Shown here: one piece after another, positions 15,935-23,557 of the stretch
Position numbering within the stretch: position 1 is the first letter of the stretch
Layout of the letters: each line of letters opens with the position of its first letter
Source: Leisingera aquaemixtae
Lineage (GTDB): Bacteria > Pseudomonadota > Alphaproteobacteria > Rhodobacterales > Rhodobacteraceae
Reading direction: 5' to 3'
Assembly (NCBI RefSeq): GCF_019801145.1
Contig: NZ_JAHVJQ010000004.1
Span: 310,001-374,000 of the forward strand
DNA: 64,000 bases
Made by a program: the position numbers and the translations under genes
The notes under the pieces: generated by a model
Database searches by the model: none
Told to the model about the DNA's origin: nothing
Seen by the model: only the letters and a program-made list of their open reading frames with translations

Positions 15935-16831
15935 CCCGGCGGCGCCCAGTTCCCTTTGCAGAATGCGGTAGGCCTGATGGGCTGCAGAGGTCTCTGGCAG
16001 CTCTGCATGTGCTGCCAGAATCACCGGTTCCTCTGCCCCCGGATCGGTCACCCGGACCGTCCGCAAAGGTTTGCCGTCATAGCTCATGCCGCCGGGCGGC
16101 AGGCTGTAGCTGATGCCAACTCCCTCGCCATTGGCTGCCAGGCTGCGCAGGAGCTCCAGCGAATCTGCCCTGTGAGCGATCCGCGGCACCAGCCCGTGCG
16201 CCTTGAACAGTCCCAGCATATGTTGCACCGACAGCCCCTCCTGCGACAGCACCAGCGGGTGCTGTGCCAGCTCAGCCAGAGATATGCCGCCGCGGCCGGC
16301 CAGCGGATGGTCCGGCGGCACCAGCGCGTGTGGCGACAACCGGTCCAGCTGTGCCCGGCTGAAGCCCGCGTCCAGCCCCAGATCATAGGTGACCGCCAGA
16401 TCGGCCTCGCCCTCTGACAGGGCCGTGATCAGAGGCTCAAAACCGCAGGCCCGGTGGCTGATCTCCACCTCTGGAATGGCCAGACGCAGCGCTTTCAGGG
16501 CAGGCGCCAGCAGGAAGGGGGCAAGGTCGGAAAAGCAGACCAGCACCAGTCTCTTTTGCCCGGCGCCCGCAGCCTTGGGATCCTCCAGAAGGGCAGCCTG
16601 TTCCAGCAGCGCCTGGGCTTTTTCTGCAAACAGCCTGCCCTGCGGCGTCATTGCCAGCGCCGCCCCGCGGCGGCGCAGGAAAAGGGTGTGGCCTAGATGA
16701 TCTTCAATCCGGCTCAGCGCGGCGGAGAGCGCGGGCTGGCTTACATGAACGGCATCCGCCGCGGCTGACAGGCTGCCGTGCCGGGCCACAGCGCAGATAT
16801 ATTCGTAGTGGCGCAGGGTGAGATATAACAT
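15899..16831 (-). CDS. LysR-family transcriptional regulator
   Basis: 310 residues. N-terminal HTH in LRHYEYICAVARHGSLSAAADAVHVSQPALSAALSRIEDHLGHTLF (residues 6-51), then a periplasmic-binding-protein-like effector domain (SDLAPFLLAPALKALRLAIPEVEISH and VPPDHPLAGRGGISLAELAQHPLVL). Divergent from the PhyH-family dioxygenase with 99 bp between the starts, so that gene is the likely target. It overlaps irr tail to tail by 36 bp. Inducer not identifiable. Confidence 0.9.
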   Translation of the reverse strand: MLYLTLRHYEYICAVARHGSLSAAADAVHVSQPALSAALSRIEDHLGHTLFLRRRGAALAMTPQGRLFAEKAQALLEQAALLEDPKAAGAGQKRLVLVCFSDLAPFLLAPALKALRLAIPEVEISHRACGFEPLITALSEGEADLAVTYDLGLDAGFSRAQLDRLSPHALVPPDHPLAGRGGISLAELAQHPLVLSQEGLSVQHMLGLFKAHGLVPRIAHRADSLELLRSLAANGEGVGISYSLPPGGMSYDGKPLRTVRVTDPGAEEPVILAAHAELPETSAAHQAYRILQRELGAAGSDLAQADHHVD

Positions 16832-16930
16832 TTGTGGAAGGGTATCTTAAAAAGATATGATTTGAAACTATGCCCGGGCCGCGGCAGGAATGGCGCATCA
16901 GAATTGCATCATTCAGCAGCGGAGGCAGCA

Positions 16931-17728
16931 ATGGTCCACCCCCTCATCACCCCGGAGCATGTCGAACAATACCAGCGCGACGGCGTGGTCCTGATCCGCG
17001 GGCTGTTCGCGGACCAGGTTGAGCTGCTGCGTGCAGGCGTTGCTGCGAATATGGAAAACCCCGGGCCGTATGCCTCGAACAATGAAAAAGCGGGCCAGAC
17101 CGGGCGGTTCTTCGACGACTACTGCAACTGGACCCGCATTCCTGAGTTCCAGCAGGCGATTGAAGACTCCCCAGTCGCCGAAGTCGCCGCCGACTTGATG
17201 AAATCCACTTCGGTGCAGATGTTCCATGACCATGTGCTGGTCAAGGAGCCGGGCACCTCGATGCCGACCCCCTGGCATCAGGACGGCCCCTACTATTTTG
17301 TCGAAGGCGAACAGACCATCAGCTTCTGGTCGCCGCTGGATGAGGTGAAGGAAGCCACCCTGCGCTGTGTGGCCGGCTCGCACAAATGGGAGAAGGAAGT
17401 GCTGCCGACCCGCTGGGTATCTGAGGAGGACTTCTTCCCGGATGAAGGCCAGTACATGCCGGTCCCGGACCCGGATGCCGAAGGCATGACCGTGCTGGAG
17501 TATCCGATGCAACCGGGCGACGCGGTGGCCTTTAACTACAAGATCCTGCACGGCGCCCGCGGTAATACCTCCGCCGCGCGCCGGCGCGCCTTTTCGCTGC
17601 GTCTGGTGGGGGATGATGCGCGTTATGTGGAACGCCCCGGCCGCACCTCGCCGCCGTTCCCGGGCCATGAGATGCAGCCCGGCCAGCGCCTGCGCGAGGA
17701 TTGGTTCCCGATCCTGCTGCAGCGGTAA
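16931..17728 (+). CDS. Phytanoyl-CoA dioxygenase (PhyH) family protein
   Basis: 265 residues from the ATG at 16931, with GGAGG upstream; an earlier TTG is rejected. Fe(II)/2-oxoglutarate oxygenase with metal triad visible as TPWHQDGPYYF (His-x-Asp near 118) and the distal His in YKILHGARGNTSAARRRAFSLRL near 205, whose Arg would bind 2-oxoglutarate. Substrate unknown; relatives hydroxylate fatty acyl-CoA, ectoine or small acids. The divergent LysR gene probably controls it. Confidence 0.87.
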   Translation: MVHPLITPEHVEQYQRDGVVLIRGLFADQVELLRAGVAANMENPGPYASNNEKAGQTGRFFDDYCNWTRIPEFQQAIEDSPVAEVAADLMKSTSVQMFHDHVLVKEPGTSMPTPWHQDGPYYFVEGEQTISFWSPLDEVKEATLRCVAGSHKWEKEVLPTRWVSEEDFFPDEGQYMPVPDPDAEGMTVLEYPMQPGDAVAFNYKILHGARGNTSAARRRAFSLRLVGDDARYVERPGRTSPPFPGHEMQPGQRLREDWFPILLQR

Positions 17729-17733
17729 AGGGG

Positions 17734-17795
17734 AGGGGGCGTTGCCCCCTCAGGCCTTTGGCCTTCACCCCCCAGAGCATTTTTGCAAAGAAGTA
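17734..17795. repeat. Two-hairpin intergenic element with CACCCCC tail, copy 1
   Basis: Between converging genes. AGGGGGC-GTT-GCCCCCT (17734-17750), then AGGCC-TTT-GGCCT (17752-17764), then TCACCCCCCAGAGCATTTTT and AAGAAG. A second copy with the same layout is at 42333-42394, where the second stem has changed on both sides but still pairs. Confidence 0.75.
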
Positions 17796-17807
17796 GGGCC
17801 GGGCAGG

Positions 17808-18881
17808 CTATGCCTTCAGGTCGCGCCGGATGCCCATATTTTCGGCGTTTGAGAAGGAGCAGGTCTTGCAGATGCCGAATTGCTTGAGGAAGCCGCGCTT
17901 GCGGGCGCGGGCGGCCTCGTCTGAGCGGTAGGCGGCGAGGAAACCGTCCTTCTCAACGTTGGGCAGCTGGATTACCTGGTCGTAGTCGATGCAGCACAGG
18001 CCCAGATCGCCGTTCCAGAACACCACCGACTGGAACAGCGGCACCGTGCACAGCGCGTGGCTGGTGTGCCGCGGGTGGCGGCGGAGCTTTTTCTGGCGCG
18101 GCAGGAAATGGGCGAACTCGCGCTTCTGATCGGCGGAGGTGTAGGAGCCGATCGAGAAGGTCTTGAACCGCACCCTGTCAAAACCCGCCTCGCGCGCCCA
18201 GGCTTCCATCTCATCCATCTGCGGTTCGGAATAGCTGGTCAGCAGCGTCTGCAGCACCGTAACAGGGGTTTTGAAACCCAGCTCCTTCTTGATGTTCAGG
18301 AACTCCTCGATGCTGGCTTTGACCTTGCCGAAGTCGGAGTTGACCCGGTAAATCTCCTGCGCCTCCTTGGAGAACCCGTCCATGCAGAGATTGACACGCG
18401 CCAGTCCGGAGCGGACCAGCCGTTCGCTCATCTCAGGGGTCAGGCGGGTGGCATTGGTCGACAGGTAAGTGTCGTGGCCGTTCTCATGCGCATAAGCGAT
18501 GAAATCGGGCAGGTCCTTGTGCAGCGTCGGCTCACCCGAAAAACTGAAGTAGATCGCCGGTTTCTCCGGCTGGTCTTTGAAATCGTCGATGATCTTGCGG
18601 AACACAGCTGGCTTCATCATGCCGCGCTTGCGCTGCATCGCAAATGTCACCGGGCAAACCGGGCAGCGCAAGTTGCAGCTGTTGGTGGCGTCGATGATGA
18701 TGATCTTCGGCGGGCGCCGGAAGAAAGACAGCGGCAGCAGCCGTGCCAGCATGTGAAGCGCCCGTTCATGCAGACCGGGAGGATTTGCAGGTAGATCAGG
18801 CTGCGCAGACTCCGGTTTCAGATCAGGGGCTGGGGCGAGATCCTGCATTTGGCTGTCTCCGTGTGGTGCTTGCACCGTCAA
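17808..18881 (-). CDS. Radical SAM protein with C-terminal SPASM-like cysteines
   Basis: 357 residues. The SAM/[4Fe-4S] motif is NSCNLRCPVCPV near residue 65 (CxxxCxxC), followed by the GE-type motif FSFSGEPTLHKDL near 115. Further cysteines near the C terminus (LCTVP, LGLCCIDYDQ and ICKTCSF) are arranged like a SPASM auxiliary-cluster domain, which suggests a peptide- or protein-modifying or sugar-modifying enzyme. No obvious peptide substrate gene is adjacent. The start could also be the ATG 11 codons further in. Confidence 0.82.
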   Translation of the reverse strand: MTVQAPHGDSQMQDLAPAPDLKPESAQPDLPANPPGLHERALHMLARLLPLSFFRRPPKIIIIDATNSCNLRCPVCPVTFAMQRKRGMMKPAVFRKIIDDFKDQPEKPAIYFSFSGEPTLHKDLPDFIAYAHENGHDTYLSTNATRLTPEMSERLVRSGLARVNLCMDGFSKEAQEIYRVNSDFGKVKASIEEFLNIKKELGFKTPVTVLQTLLTSYSEPQMDEMEAWAREAGFDRVRFKTFSIGSYTSADQKREFAHFLPRQKKLRRHPRHTSHALCTVPLFQSVVFWNGDLGLCCIDYDQVIQLPNVEKDGFLAAYRSDEAARARKRGFLKQFGICKTCSFSNAENMGIRRDLKA

Positions 18882-19278
18882 CCTTAATCGCTAACGGCTG
18901 GCTGGCAAGCATTTGACCGGTCACAACCCGTTAGTTGTGCGTGATCGCCGCCCGGCCAAAGCGTGGGGGGGCGCTGCAAGGGATCATTGCCGGGTGGATT
19001 TCCTGCGCCGGCAAGGCCTGGCCGTTTGCCGGGCTTGCGCGTCAGTCTTGTCCCCCTTTGCGATACTCGGACAGCGCGGCCGGCGCAGCGCATGGTGTTT
19101 CAGGAAGCTTTCCGCTTCCTCAAAGCATGACTGCCGCGGGAAACACGCACTGCCGCAACAGCGGATAACAGCGCGCAACCCGGAAACGCCGGATGGCGGC
19201 CTTCCCCCCCGGACCGGCCGCCATCCGGTACCGCATTCCCAAGCCGGCAGGCCGGCTGAACGCGGTACGTGCGCCGCC
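18882..19278. other. 397-bp intergenic region with a strong hairpin, no gene
   Basis: It separates the radical SAM start from the end of a DUF1328 gene. It contains a perfect 13-bp inverted repeat (19189-19201 with 19216-19228, CCGGATGGCGGCC and its complement) and a second small one (AGCCGGC/GCCGGCT, 19242-19257). Both lie downstream of the minus-strand DUF1328 gene and probably end its transcript. An antisense reading frame here shows no family features and was not accepted. Confidence 0.55.
19189..19228 (-). terminator. Hairpin downstream of the first DUF1328 gene
   Basis: 13-bp perfect stem with a 14-base loop, about 50 bases past the DUF1328 stop on the minus strand. No T-tract follows, so it may be an RNA stabiliser or a Rho-assisted end rather than a classical terminator. 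Confidence 0.5.
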
Positions 19279-19452
19279 TTAGACCGGCGGCTTACCTTTC
19301 ATCGCACGCGCAACCATCGCGATGACAAACAGGATCAAGAAGATAACAAAGAGGATCTTAGCAATCCCCGCAGAGGCGCCGGCGATGCCGCCAAACCCGA
19401 GCAGCGCTGCAACCAGAGCGATTACCAAAAACGTAAGTGCCCAACCAAGCAT
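19279..19452 (-). CDS. DUF1328 (YtjA-type) small inner-membrane protein
   Basis: 57 residues, with AGGAG before the ATG. Sequence begins [20 protein letters not shown] and continues with [19 protein letters not shown]: two transmembrane helices separated by a small-residue loop, then a short basic tail (RAMKGKPPV). This is the DUF1328/YtjA family, often stress-associated; no biochemical role is established. A putative EcfG promoter (GGAAC-N16-GGTT) lies 47 bases upstream. A second family member is at 20919-21089. Confidence 0.85.
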   Translation of the reverse strand: MLGWALTFLVIALVAALLGFGGIAGASAGIAKILFVIFLILFVIAMVARAMKGKPPV

Positions 19453-19488
19453 GTCTTTCTCCTTTGACAGGGCTGCCAGAAACAGCAG

Positions 19489-19908
19489 TCAGAAAACCAA
19501 CCCGGGAAAACCTGTTTGGTTCCCTGCGCCATGGTTGCGGGGGGGCAGATGGGCCAGGATCATCCGGGTGGAAACCGGCCTGGCAAGCACCGGCCAGCGC
19601 AGCCGCGGCGACCGCGCGTCCAGTTCATTTTCGGCCATGCTCCCCATCAGAACGAGCCTGCCGCCCCGGCTTTGGACCCTCCTGTCGATCTTCAGGCGCG
19701 CCACAAGTTCCGTACCTGCTTCCACGAAGGCCACGGCTATACGCTGGTAGCCGTCAAGAACTGACAGCGCGACCTTGTGGCCCTGTTGCACACTGATCTC
19801 AGCGGACGGGTCGTAATCGATAATCGCATCGCAAATATCGCATGTGACCAGATAGTCCCTGGAGGCGATCAGGTAGATATGCGCGCTTCCGCGGTTGGAC
19901 GTATCCAT
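19489..19908 (-). CDS. Hypothetical protein, 139 residues
   Basis: No family recognised. From the ATG at 19908 the protein is soluble, with a CDICD motif near residue 25 (two Cys), a beta-rich middle (GHKVALSVLDGYQRIAVAFVEAGTELVARLKIDRR) and a basic, Pro/Gly-rich C terminus. The frame is clean and codon use looks coding, but the C-terminal part overlaps the candidate EcfG promoter of the DUF1328 gene next to it. Divergent from the Crp/Fnr-family gene with 88 bp between the starts. The start is uncertain; an upstream in-frame start at 19959 exists. Confidence 0.5.
   Translation of the reverse strand: MDTSNRGSAHIYLIASRDYLVTCDICDAIIDYDPSAEISVQQGHKVALSVLDGYQRIAVAFVEAGTELVARLKIDRRVQSRGGRLVLMGSMAENELDARSPRLRWPVLARPVSTRMILAHLPPRNHGAGNQTGFPGLVF
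19499..19523 (-). promoter_or_regulatory. Candidate EcfG promoter of the first DUF1328 gene
   Basis: On the minus strand GGAAC (19523-19519), 16-base spacer, GGTT (19502-19499). It matches the alphaproteobacterial general-stress consensus GGAAC-N16/17-CGTT except for the first -10 base, and is identical in both boxes to the one before the second DUF1328 gene. Confidence 0.65.
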
Positions 19909-19939
19909 TGAACATGCTCCCCCTGCACCCCGGTATTTT

Positions 19940-19964
19940 GGAACTTTTCCGGTCCTCATGCATT
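19940..19964 (+). promoter_or_regulatory. Weak candidate EcfG promoter of the Crp/Fnr gene
   Basis: GGAAC (19940-19944), 16-base spacer, CATT (19961-19964), 33 bases before the start. One mismatch in the -10 box at a normally invariant G, so weaker than its neighbours. Confidence 0.35.
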
Positions 19965-19996
19965 AAACTGCGACATAGCCGAGGAGGGGGAAGATC

Positions 19997-20728
19997 ATGT
20001 CTGCGACCGCCTGTCAGAACTGCCCATTGCGCAAACGGGCCATTTTCACGCCAATGTCGCGCGAGGAAGTCGGCTTTACCCAGGAATTCAAGACCGGGGA
20101 AATGGTTGTAGATGCCGGAACCACGATCCTCCTTGAGGGATCCAACAGCCCGCAGCTCTTCACGGTTCTGAAGGGGATGGGAACGCGCTACAAAACACTG
20201 GAAAACGGGCGGCGGCAGGTAATCAATTTCCTGTTCCCGGGCGATTTCGCCGGGCTTCAGGCCGGGCTGATGGGCGAAATGAAACATTCCGTCGAAGCCA
20301 CCACCAGCATGACATTGTGCGTGTTCCGCAGGGCGGCGCTGTTCGAACTGTTCGAGCGGCACCCGGAGCGGGCGTACGACCTGACCTGGATTGCTGCCGT
20401 CGAGGAGCATTTCCTCGGTGAAACCATCGCCTCGCTGGGGCAGCGCGATGCCCGGCAGCGCATCGCGTGGGCCTTGGTGCGGATGTATCAGCGGCTGCAG
20501 GCCGTCGGCATGGAGGTCAAGAACGCTGTGCCGCTGCCCTACCGTCAGCAGGACCTTGCGGATGCTCTGGGCCTGTCGCTGGTGCACACCAACAAGATGC
20601 TGAAAATCCTTCGCAGCAGCAAACTGGCGGAATGGACCAATGGCATGCTGAAAATCAGGAATTTGCCGGCGCTTGCCGAAATGGCCTTGGTGGACCTGGA
20701 TGCTCCCGATTTGCGGCCGCTGATCTGA
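19997..20728 (+). CDS. Crp/Fnr-family transcriptional regulator
   Basis: 243 residues; GAGGAGGGGG lies before the ATG. N-terminal cyclic-nucleotide-like beta-roll ([40 protein letters not shown]), dimer helix near 140-165, and C-terminal HTH ([29 protein letters not shown]). Cysteines are only at 6, 9 and 108, so the four-Cys [4Fe-4S] site of FNR/FnrL is not complete although the N-terminal CQNC pair is reminiscent of it. It sits in the stress island next to dps and DUF1328 genes. Ligand unknown. Confidence 0.88.
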   Translation: MSATACQNCPLRKRAIFTPMSREEVGFTQEFKTGEMVVDAGTTILLEGSNSPQLFTVLKGMGTRYKTLENGRRQVINFLFPGDFAGLQAGLMGEMKHSVEATTSMTLCVFRRAALFELFERHPERAYDLTWIAAVEEHFLGETIASLGQRDARQRIAWALVRMYQRLQAVGMEVKNAVPLPYRQQDLADALGLSLVHTNKMLKILRSSKLAEWTNGMLKIRNLPALAEMALVDLDAPDLRPLI

Positions 20729-20859
20729 CGGGCGGCCAGCCAAATCCCTTTTGCCTGCGGGTGCTGCAATTGCACCTGCGAAACCATTGGCCCAAGCCGC
20801 TCGCCGAGACACGGCAGCGAGCCCCCTGGCAAGTGAGGGGCAAGGCAGTCCACAGCTAT

Positions 20860-20884
20860 GGAACATTTTCCGGGGCTGCGGGTT
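20860..20884 (+). promoter_or_regulatory. Candidate EcfG promoter of the second DUF1328 gene
   Basis: GGAAC (20860-20864), 16-base spacer, GGTT (20881-20884), 35 bases before the ATG. Same box pair as the promoter before the first DUF1328 copy. Confidence 0.68.
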
Positions 20885-20918
20885 GAATACTTACACCACG
20901 CAACTGAAAGGATACGCC

Positions 20919-21089
20919 ATGCTTTACTGGGCACTCGTTTTCCTGGCCGTTGCTGTCATCGCCGGCGCCTTCGGGTTCGGCGGCTTTGCCTCGGCCTCCG
21001 CAGGAATCGCACAAATCCTGTTCTTCGTTTTCCTGCTGCTGTTCGCGGCAGTTCTGATTGCGCGCCTCCTGCTCAAAGGCACTTCCTGA
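20919..21089 (+). CDS. DUF1328 (YtjA-type) small inner-membrane protein, second copy
   Basis: 56 residues from the ATG at 20919 (AAAGGATACGCC upstream); a longer frame starting at 20751 is not supported. [20 protein letters not shown], then [19 protein letters not shown]: two membrane helices with the same FGGxAxASAGIAxILF core as the copy at 19279-19452. The copies differ in most lipid-facing residues, so the duplication is old or they came separately. Monocistronic, behind its own candidate EcfG promoter. Confidence 0.87.
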   Translation: MLYWALVFLAVAVIAGAFGFGGFASASAGIAQILFFVFLLLFAAVLIARLLLKGTS

Positions 21090-21148
21090 CACCCAGGCCG
21101 CCGGGGGCGCGGGCGCGCGGCTCCCTGCAAGCCCGGCGGAGGCGAAGC

Positions 21149-21174
21149 GGAACTTTCTTCCCGCTCATGTGTTT
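21149..21174 (+). promoter_or_regulatory. Candidate EcfG promoter of dps
   Basis: GGAAC (21149-21153), then TGTT at 21170-21173 after 16 bases, about 42 bases before the start. Only the first -10 base departs from the GGAAC-N16-CGTT consensus. Confidence 0.62.
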
Positions 21175-21215
21175 ACTCCCAGTCATCAAACCATGGACCA
21201 GAAAAGGAGTTTCCC

Positions 21216-21713
21216 ATGACTGGCGCGCTTTCCGCCGTTCCAAGCCCCGACAAAGTTGAAACCGGTGTGAAGGACACCGGCGCAATTGCCGAGGGCTTGG
21301 CGGATGTGCTTGCAGATACATACCGGCTTGTCTTCAAAACCCACGCCTGCCACTGGAATGTGGAAGGCCCGGCGTTCTACTCGATGCACAAGCTGACAGA
21401 GGAGCAGTACGAGAACATGTTCACGGCGGCCGACCTGCTGGCCGAGCGTATCCGCGCGCTGGGGCATCTGGCCCCGTCACGGATGGACGAGGTGCTGAAC
21501 CGCTCGAAAATCGAGGACCCGGACGGTGATCTCAACGCCGGGCAGATGGCCCAGGATTTGGCTGCAAGCCACGAGCGTAATGCCCACAGGCTGCACGCCC
21601 TTGCGGAGGTCGCCGGGCGCCGCCGCGATATCGTTACCGAGGATCTGGCAACCGCGCGCTCGGCCTTCCACGAGCAGGCGGCATGGATGCTGCGGGCAAT
21701 CGCCAAGTCGTGA
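21216..21713 (+). CDS. dps: Dps-family DNA-protection/ferritin-like protein
   Basis: 165 residues; AAAAGGAG precedes the ATG. Dps ferroxidase ligands are visible in FKTHACHWNVEGPAFYSMHKLTEEQYENMF (His and the following Asp/Glu positions, about residues 43-72) and in the DLLAERIRALGH helix. Dps forms 12-subunit shells that oxidise Fe(II) with peroxide and protect DNA in stress and stationary phase. A GGAAC-type promoter upstream and phyR-nepR-ecfG 0.2 kb away point to general-stress control. Confidence 0.92.
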   Translation: MTGALSAVPSPDKVETGVKDTGAIAEGLADVLADTYRLVFKTHACHWNVEGPAFYSMHKLTEEQYENMFTAADLLAERIRALGHLAPSRMDEVLNRSKIEDPDGDLNAGQMAQDLAASHERNAHRLHALAEVAGRRRDIVTEDLATARSAFHEQAAWMLRAIAKS

Positions 21714-21724
21714 CGCCCCAAGCC

Positions 21725-21767
21725 GGCTGTCTTCCTTCCCGGGCTCCCGGCTGGCAGGAAGACAGCC
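21725..21767 (+). terminator. Hairpin terminator after dps
   Basis: Perfect 12-bp inverted repeat GGCTGTCTTCCT (21725-21736) and AGGAAGACAGCC (21756-21767) starting 12 bases past the dps stop. No clear T-run follows. Confidence 0.65.
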
Positions 21768-21844
21768 AAGCGCCTGGAGGGACGCCAGCCAAAGCTGCGC
21801 CTTATTTGCATTAGGTGTGCAATCGTTCAGCACGCCGTAGAACG

Positions 21845-21877
21845 GAAAAAGCCCGGGCCGCAGATGCAGCCCGGGCT
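21845..21877 (-). terminator. Intrinsic terminator after phyR
   Basis: On the minus strand AGCCCGGGC, a 10-base loop, GCCCGGGCT and then TTTTCC. It lies 29 bases downstream of the phyR stop. Confidence 0.85.
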
Positions 21878-21905
21878 GTGCAAACAGGTCTCACCCGATC
21901 AGCTG

Positions 21906-22721
21906 TCAGGCCTTCAGTGTTTCGGTTGAGGAAAAAAACATTGCCTGGCTTACGGCGGAACGAACCTGCTCTTCGGTGTAGGGTTTGGAGATCAGGAAGG
22001 CAGGCTCTGGCCCTTCGCCGGTCAGCAGGCGCTCAGGATAGGCCGTAATGAAGATCACCGGGCGGTCGCCGTGTTCGGCAAGAATGCCGTTCACCGCATC
22101 GATGCCGCTGGAATTGTCGGCCAGCTGGATGTCCGACAGTATCAAATCGGCCGGCGCATCAGCTGCAAGGTCCTTGGCGCGGGCTTCGGTGCGGGCGATG
22201 CCGGTCACGCTGTGGCCCATTCCGGTGACAATAGCCTCCAGGTCCATCGCGATGATGGCCTCGTCCTCGATGATCATGATGTTGCCCGCGGTCGAACGTG
22301 ACATTTCATCATAAGCGATTGAAATCAGCTCGGAAGCCTCGCTCTCGCTTACTTCCATGATGGTGCCGGTGTCGGCTGCGCTGAAATCTTCAATGGTGTG
22401 CAGAAGCAACGCCTCACGGGTGTTCGGCGTCAGTTGCCGCAGGTGCTTCTGCGCCTTGGCCGCAAGCCCGGTATCCGTCTCATAGTCACCTGCCGGTCCG
22501 CCCGACGAGGCCCAGATCGCGTGGAAAACCCGGAACAGTGCCACTTTGGGCGACAGGCTGCTGTCATATTCGGCTTCGCCCGCCAGGATCGCCTCCAGCG
22601 CTGCCAGGGCATATTTGTCGCCGCTGCTTTGGCTGCCTGTCAGCGCCCGCGCGTACCGGCGCAGATAGGGCAGGTTGGCTCCAATCTGGCTGGCGATCAG
22701 TTCTCCCGGTTGAGAGGTCAT
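21906..22721 (-). CDS. phyR: PhyR general-stress response regulator (sigma-like domain plus receiver)
   Basis: 271 residues from the ATG at 22721, with AAGGAACG as ribosome site. Residues 1-125 are a sigma-factor-like (EcfG-mimic) domain, with region-2-like and region-4-like helices (TGTIMEVSESEASELISIAYDEM). Residues 135-260 are a receiver: IMIIEDEAIIAMDLE (acidic pair), LILSDIQLADNSSG with the phosphoacceptor Asp, FITAYPERLL, and the conserved Lys in FLISKPYTEEQV. When phosphorylated, PhyR binds NepR through the mimic domain and frees EcfG. Divergent from nepR-ecfG, the classical arrangement. Confidence 0.96.
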   Translation of the reverse strand: MTSQPGELIASQIGANLPYLRRYARALTGSQSSGDKYALAALEAILAGEAEYDSSLSPKVALFRVFHAIWASSGGPAGDYETDTGLAAKAQKHLRQLTPNTREALLLHTIEDFSAADTGTIMEVSESEASELISIAYDEMSRSTAGNIMIIEDEAIIAMDLEAIVTGMGHSVTGIARTEARAKDLAADAPADLILSDIQLADNSSGIDAVNGILAEHGDRPVIFITAYPERLLTGEGPEPAFLISKPYTEEQVRSAVSQAMFFSSTETLKA

Positions 22722-22751
22722 TTTGCGACGTTCCTTTTTTGCAATATACAT

Positions 22752-22776
22752 GGAACTATACGCGCCCCGGGACGTT
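22752..22776 (+). promoter_or_regulatory. Candidate EcfG promoter of nepR-ecfG
   Basis: GGAAC (22752-22756), 16-base spacer, CGTT (22773-22776): a perfect match to the alphaproteobacterial EcfG consensus. It implies positive autoregulation of the sigma-factor operon. Confidence 0.85.
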
Positions 22777-22783
22777 TGGTTCC
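22759..22783 (-). promoter_or_regulatory. Candidate EcfG promoter of phyR, overlapping that of nepR
   Basis: On the minus strand GGAAC (22783-22779), 16-base spacer, CGTA (22762-22759), one mismatch. It overlaps the nepR promoter almost completely on the opposite strand, so one face-to-face site may serve both transcripts. Confidence 0.65.
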
Positions 22784-22812
22784 AGAAACTGCGCAAAAAA
22801 ATGATGGATTGC

Positions 22813-23007
22813 ATGACACAGCCCCCACGTGCCCGGCCGCGCAAGGAGCAGGCCGACCGCGAAATCGATGAGAACCTGAAGCGGGCGTTCAATGAGGTAG
22901 CCAGCCAGCAGGTGCCGGACCGGTTTACCGAACTGCTTGAGCAGTTGAGAAAGCAGGAAACGCAAAAACCGTCCGGGCAGTCTGAGGAGGCCGCCTCCGA
23001 TGACTGA
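22813..23007 (+). CDS. nepR: NepR anti-sigma factor
   Basis: 64 residues from the ATG at 22813; ATGs at 22801 and 22804 are alternatives but have no ribosome site. The conserved NepR core is IDENLKRAFNEVASQQVPDRFTELLEQL (residues about 19-46), two helices that clamp EcfG in unstressed cells and the PhyR mimic domain in stress. Charged, disordered tails at both ends. Its end overlaps the ecfG start by 8 bp, coupling translation of sigma and anti-sigma. Confidence 0.93.
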   Translation: MTQPPRARPRKEQADREIDENLKRAFNEVASQQVPDRFTELLEQLRKQETQKPSGQSEEAASDD

Positions 23008-23557
23008 TGTTCAGGCCGACCCGAGAGACGACTTGGTCAATCACCTTGGCGCTCTGCGCGCTTTTGCGGTCAGCCTGACACGCAACAGCGCCACGGCGGA
23101 CGATCTGGTGCAGGACACCCTGGTCAAGGCATGGACCAACATCGATAAATTCGAGCCCGGCTCAAACATGCGCGCTTGGCTGTTCACGATATTGCGCAAC
23201 ACCTTCTACTCGCTGCGCCGCAAGCGCAAGCGCGAGGTCGAGGATGCGGACGGTGTCCTCTCCGAGAAACTGGCGCAGAAACCCGAGCACGACGGGCGGC
23301 TTCACATGCGGGATTTCGGCTCTGCGTTTGCGCAGCTGAACGACGAGCAGCGCGAGGCGCTGGTGCTGGTTGGGGCGGGCGGATTTTCCTATGAGGAGGC
23401 GGCAGAGATGTGCGGCGTGAAGACCGGCACAATCAAAAGCCGGGTCAACCGCGCGCGTGCCCGCCTGACAGAACTGATGGATCTGGACGAGCAGAGCCAG
23501 ATGGAACTGACAGATAGCGTTACTGCTGGGATTGTTGCCCAGCAAGGCGCTGCATGA
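23000..23557 (+). CDS. ecfG: General-stress ECF sigma factor EcfG
   Basis: 185 residues. Sigma region 2 in HLGALRAFAVSLTRNSATADDLVQDTLVKAWTNIDKF and MRAWLFTILRNTFYSLRRK (residues 15-74); region 4 in LNDEQREALVLVGAGGFSYEEAAEMCGVKTGTIKSRVNRARARL (about 110-155). ECF15-type factor directing transcription from GGAAC/CGTT promoters. In operon nepR-ecfG-kinase; it overlaps the kinase start by 4 bp (ATGA). Confidence 0.95.
   Translation: MTDVQADPRDDLVNHLGALRAFAVSLTRNSATADDLVQDTLVKAWTNIDKFEPGSNMRAWLFTILRNTFYSLRRKRKREVEDADGVLSEKLAQKPEHDGRLHMRDFGSAFAQLNDEQREALVLVGAGGFSYEEAAEMCGVKTGTIKSRVNRARARLTELMDLDEQSQMELTDSVTAGIVAQQGAA

Noticed and set aside
18913-19467. 184-residue plus-strand frame in the radical SAM/DUF1328 gap
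   Set aside because: It is antisense to the DUF1328 gene over its second half, spans a perfect hairpin, and shows no domain.
22730-22734. GGAAC next to the phyR start as a promoter box
   Set aside because: It is part of the ribosome-binding site and too close to the start to be a -35.
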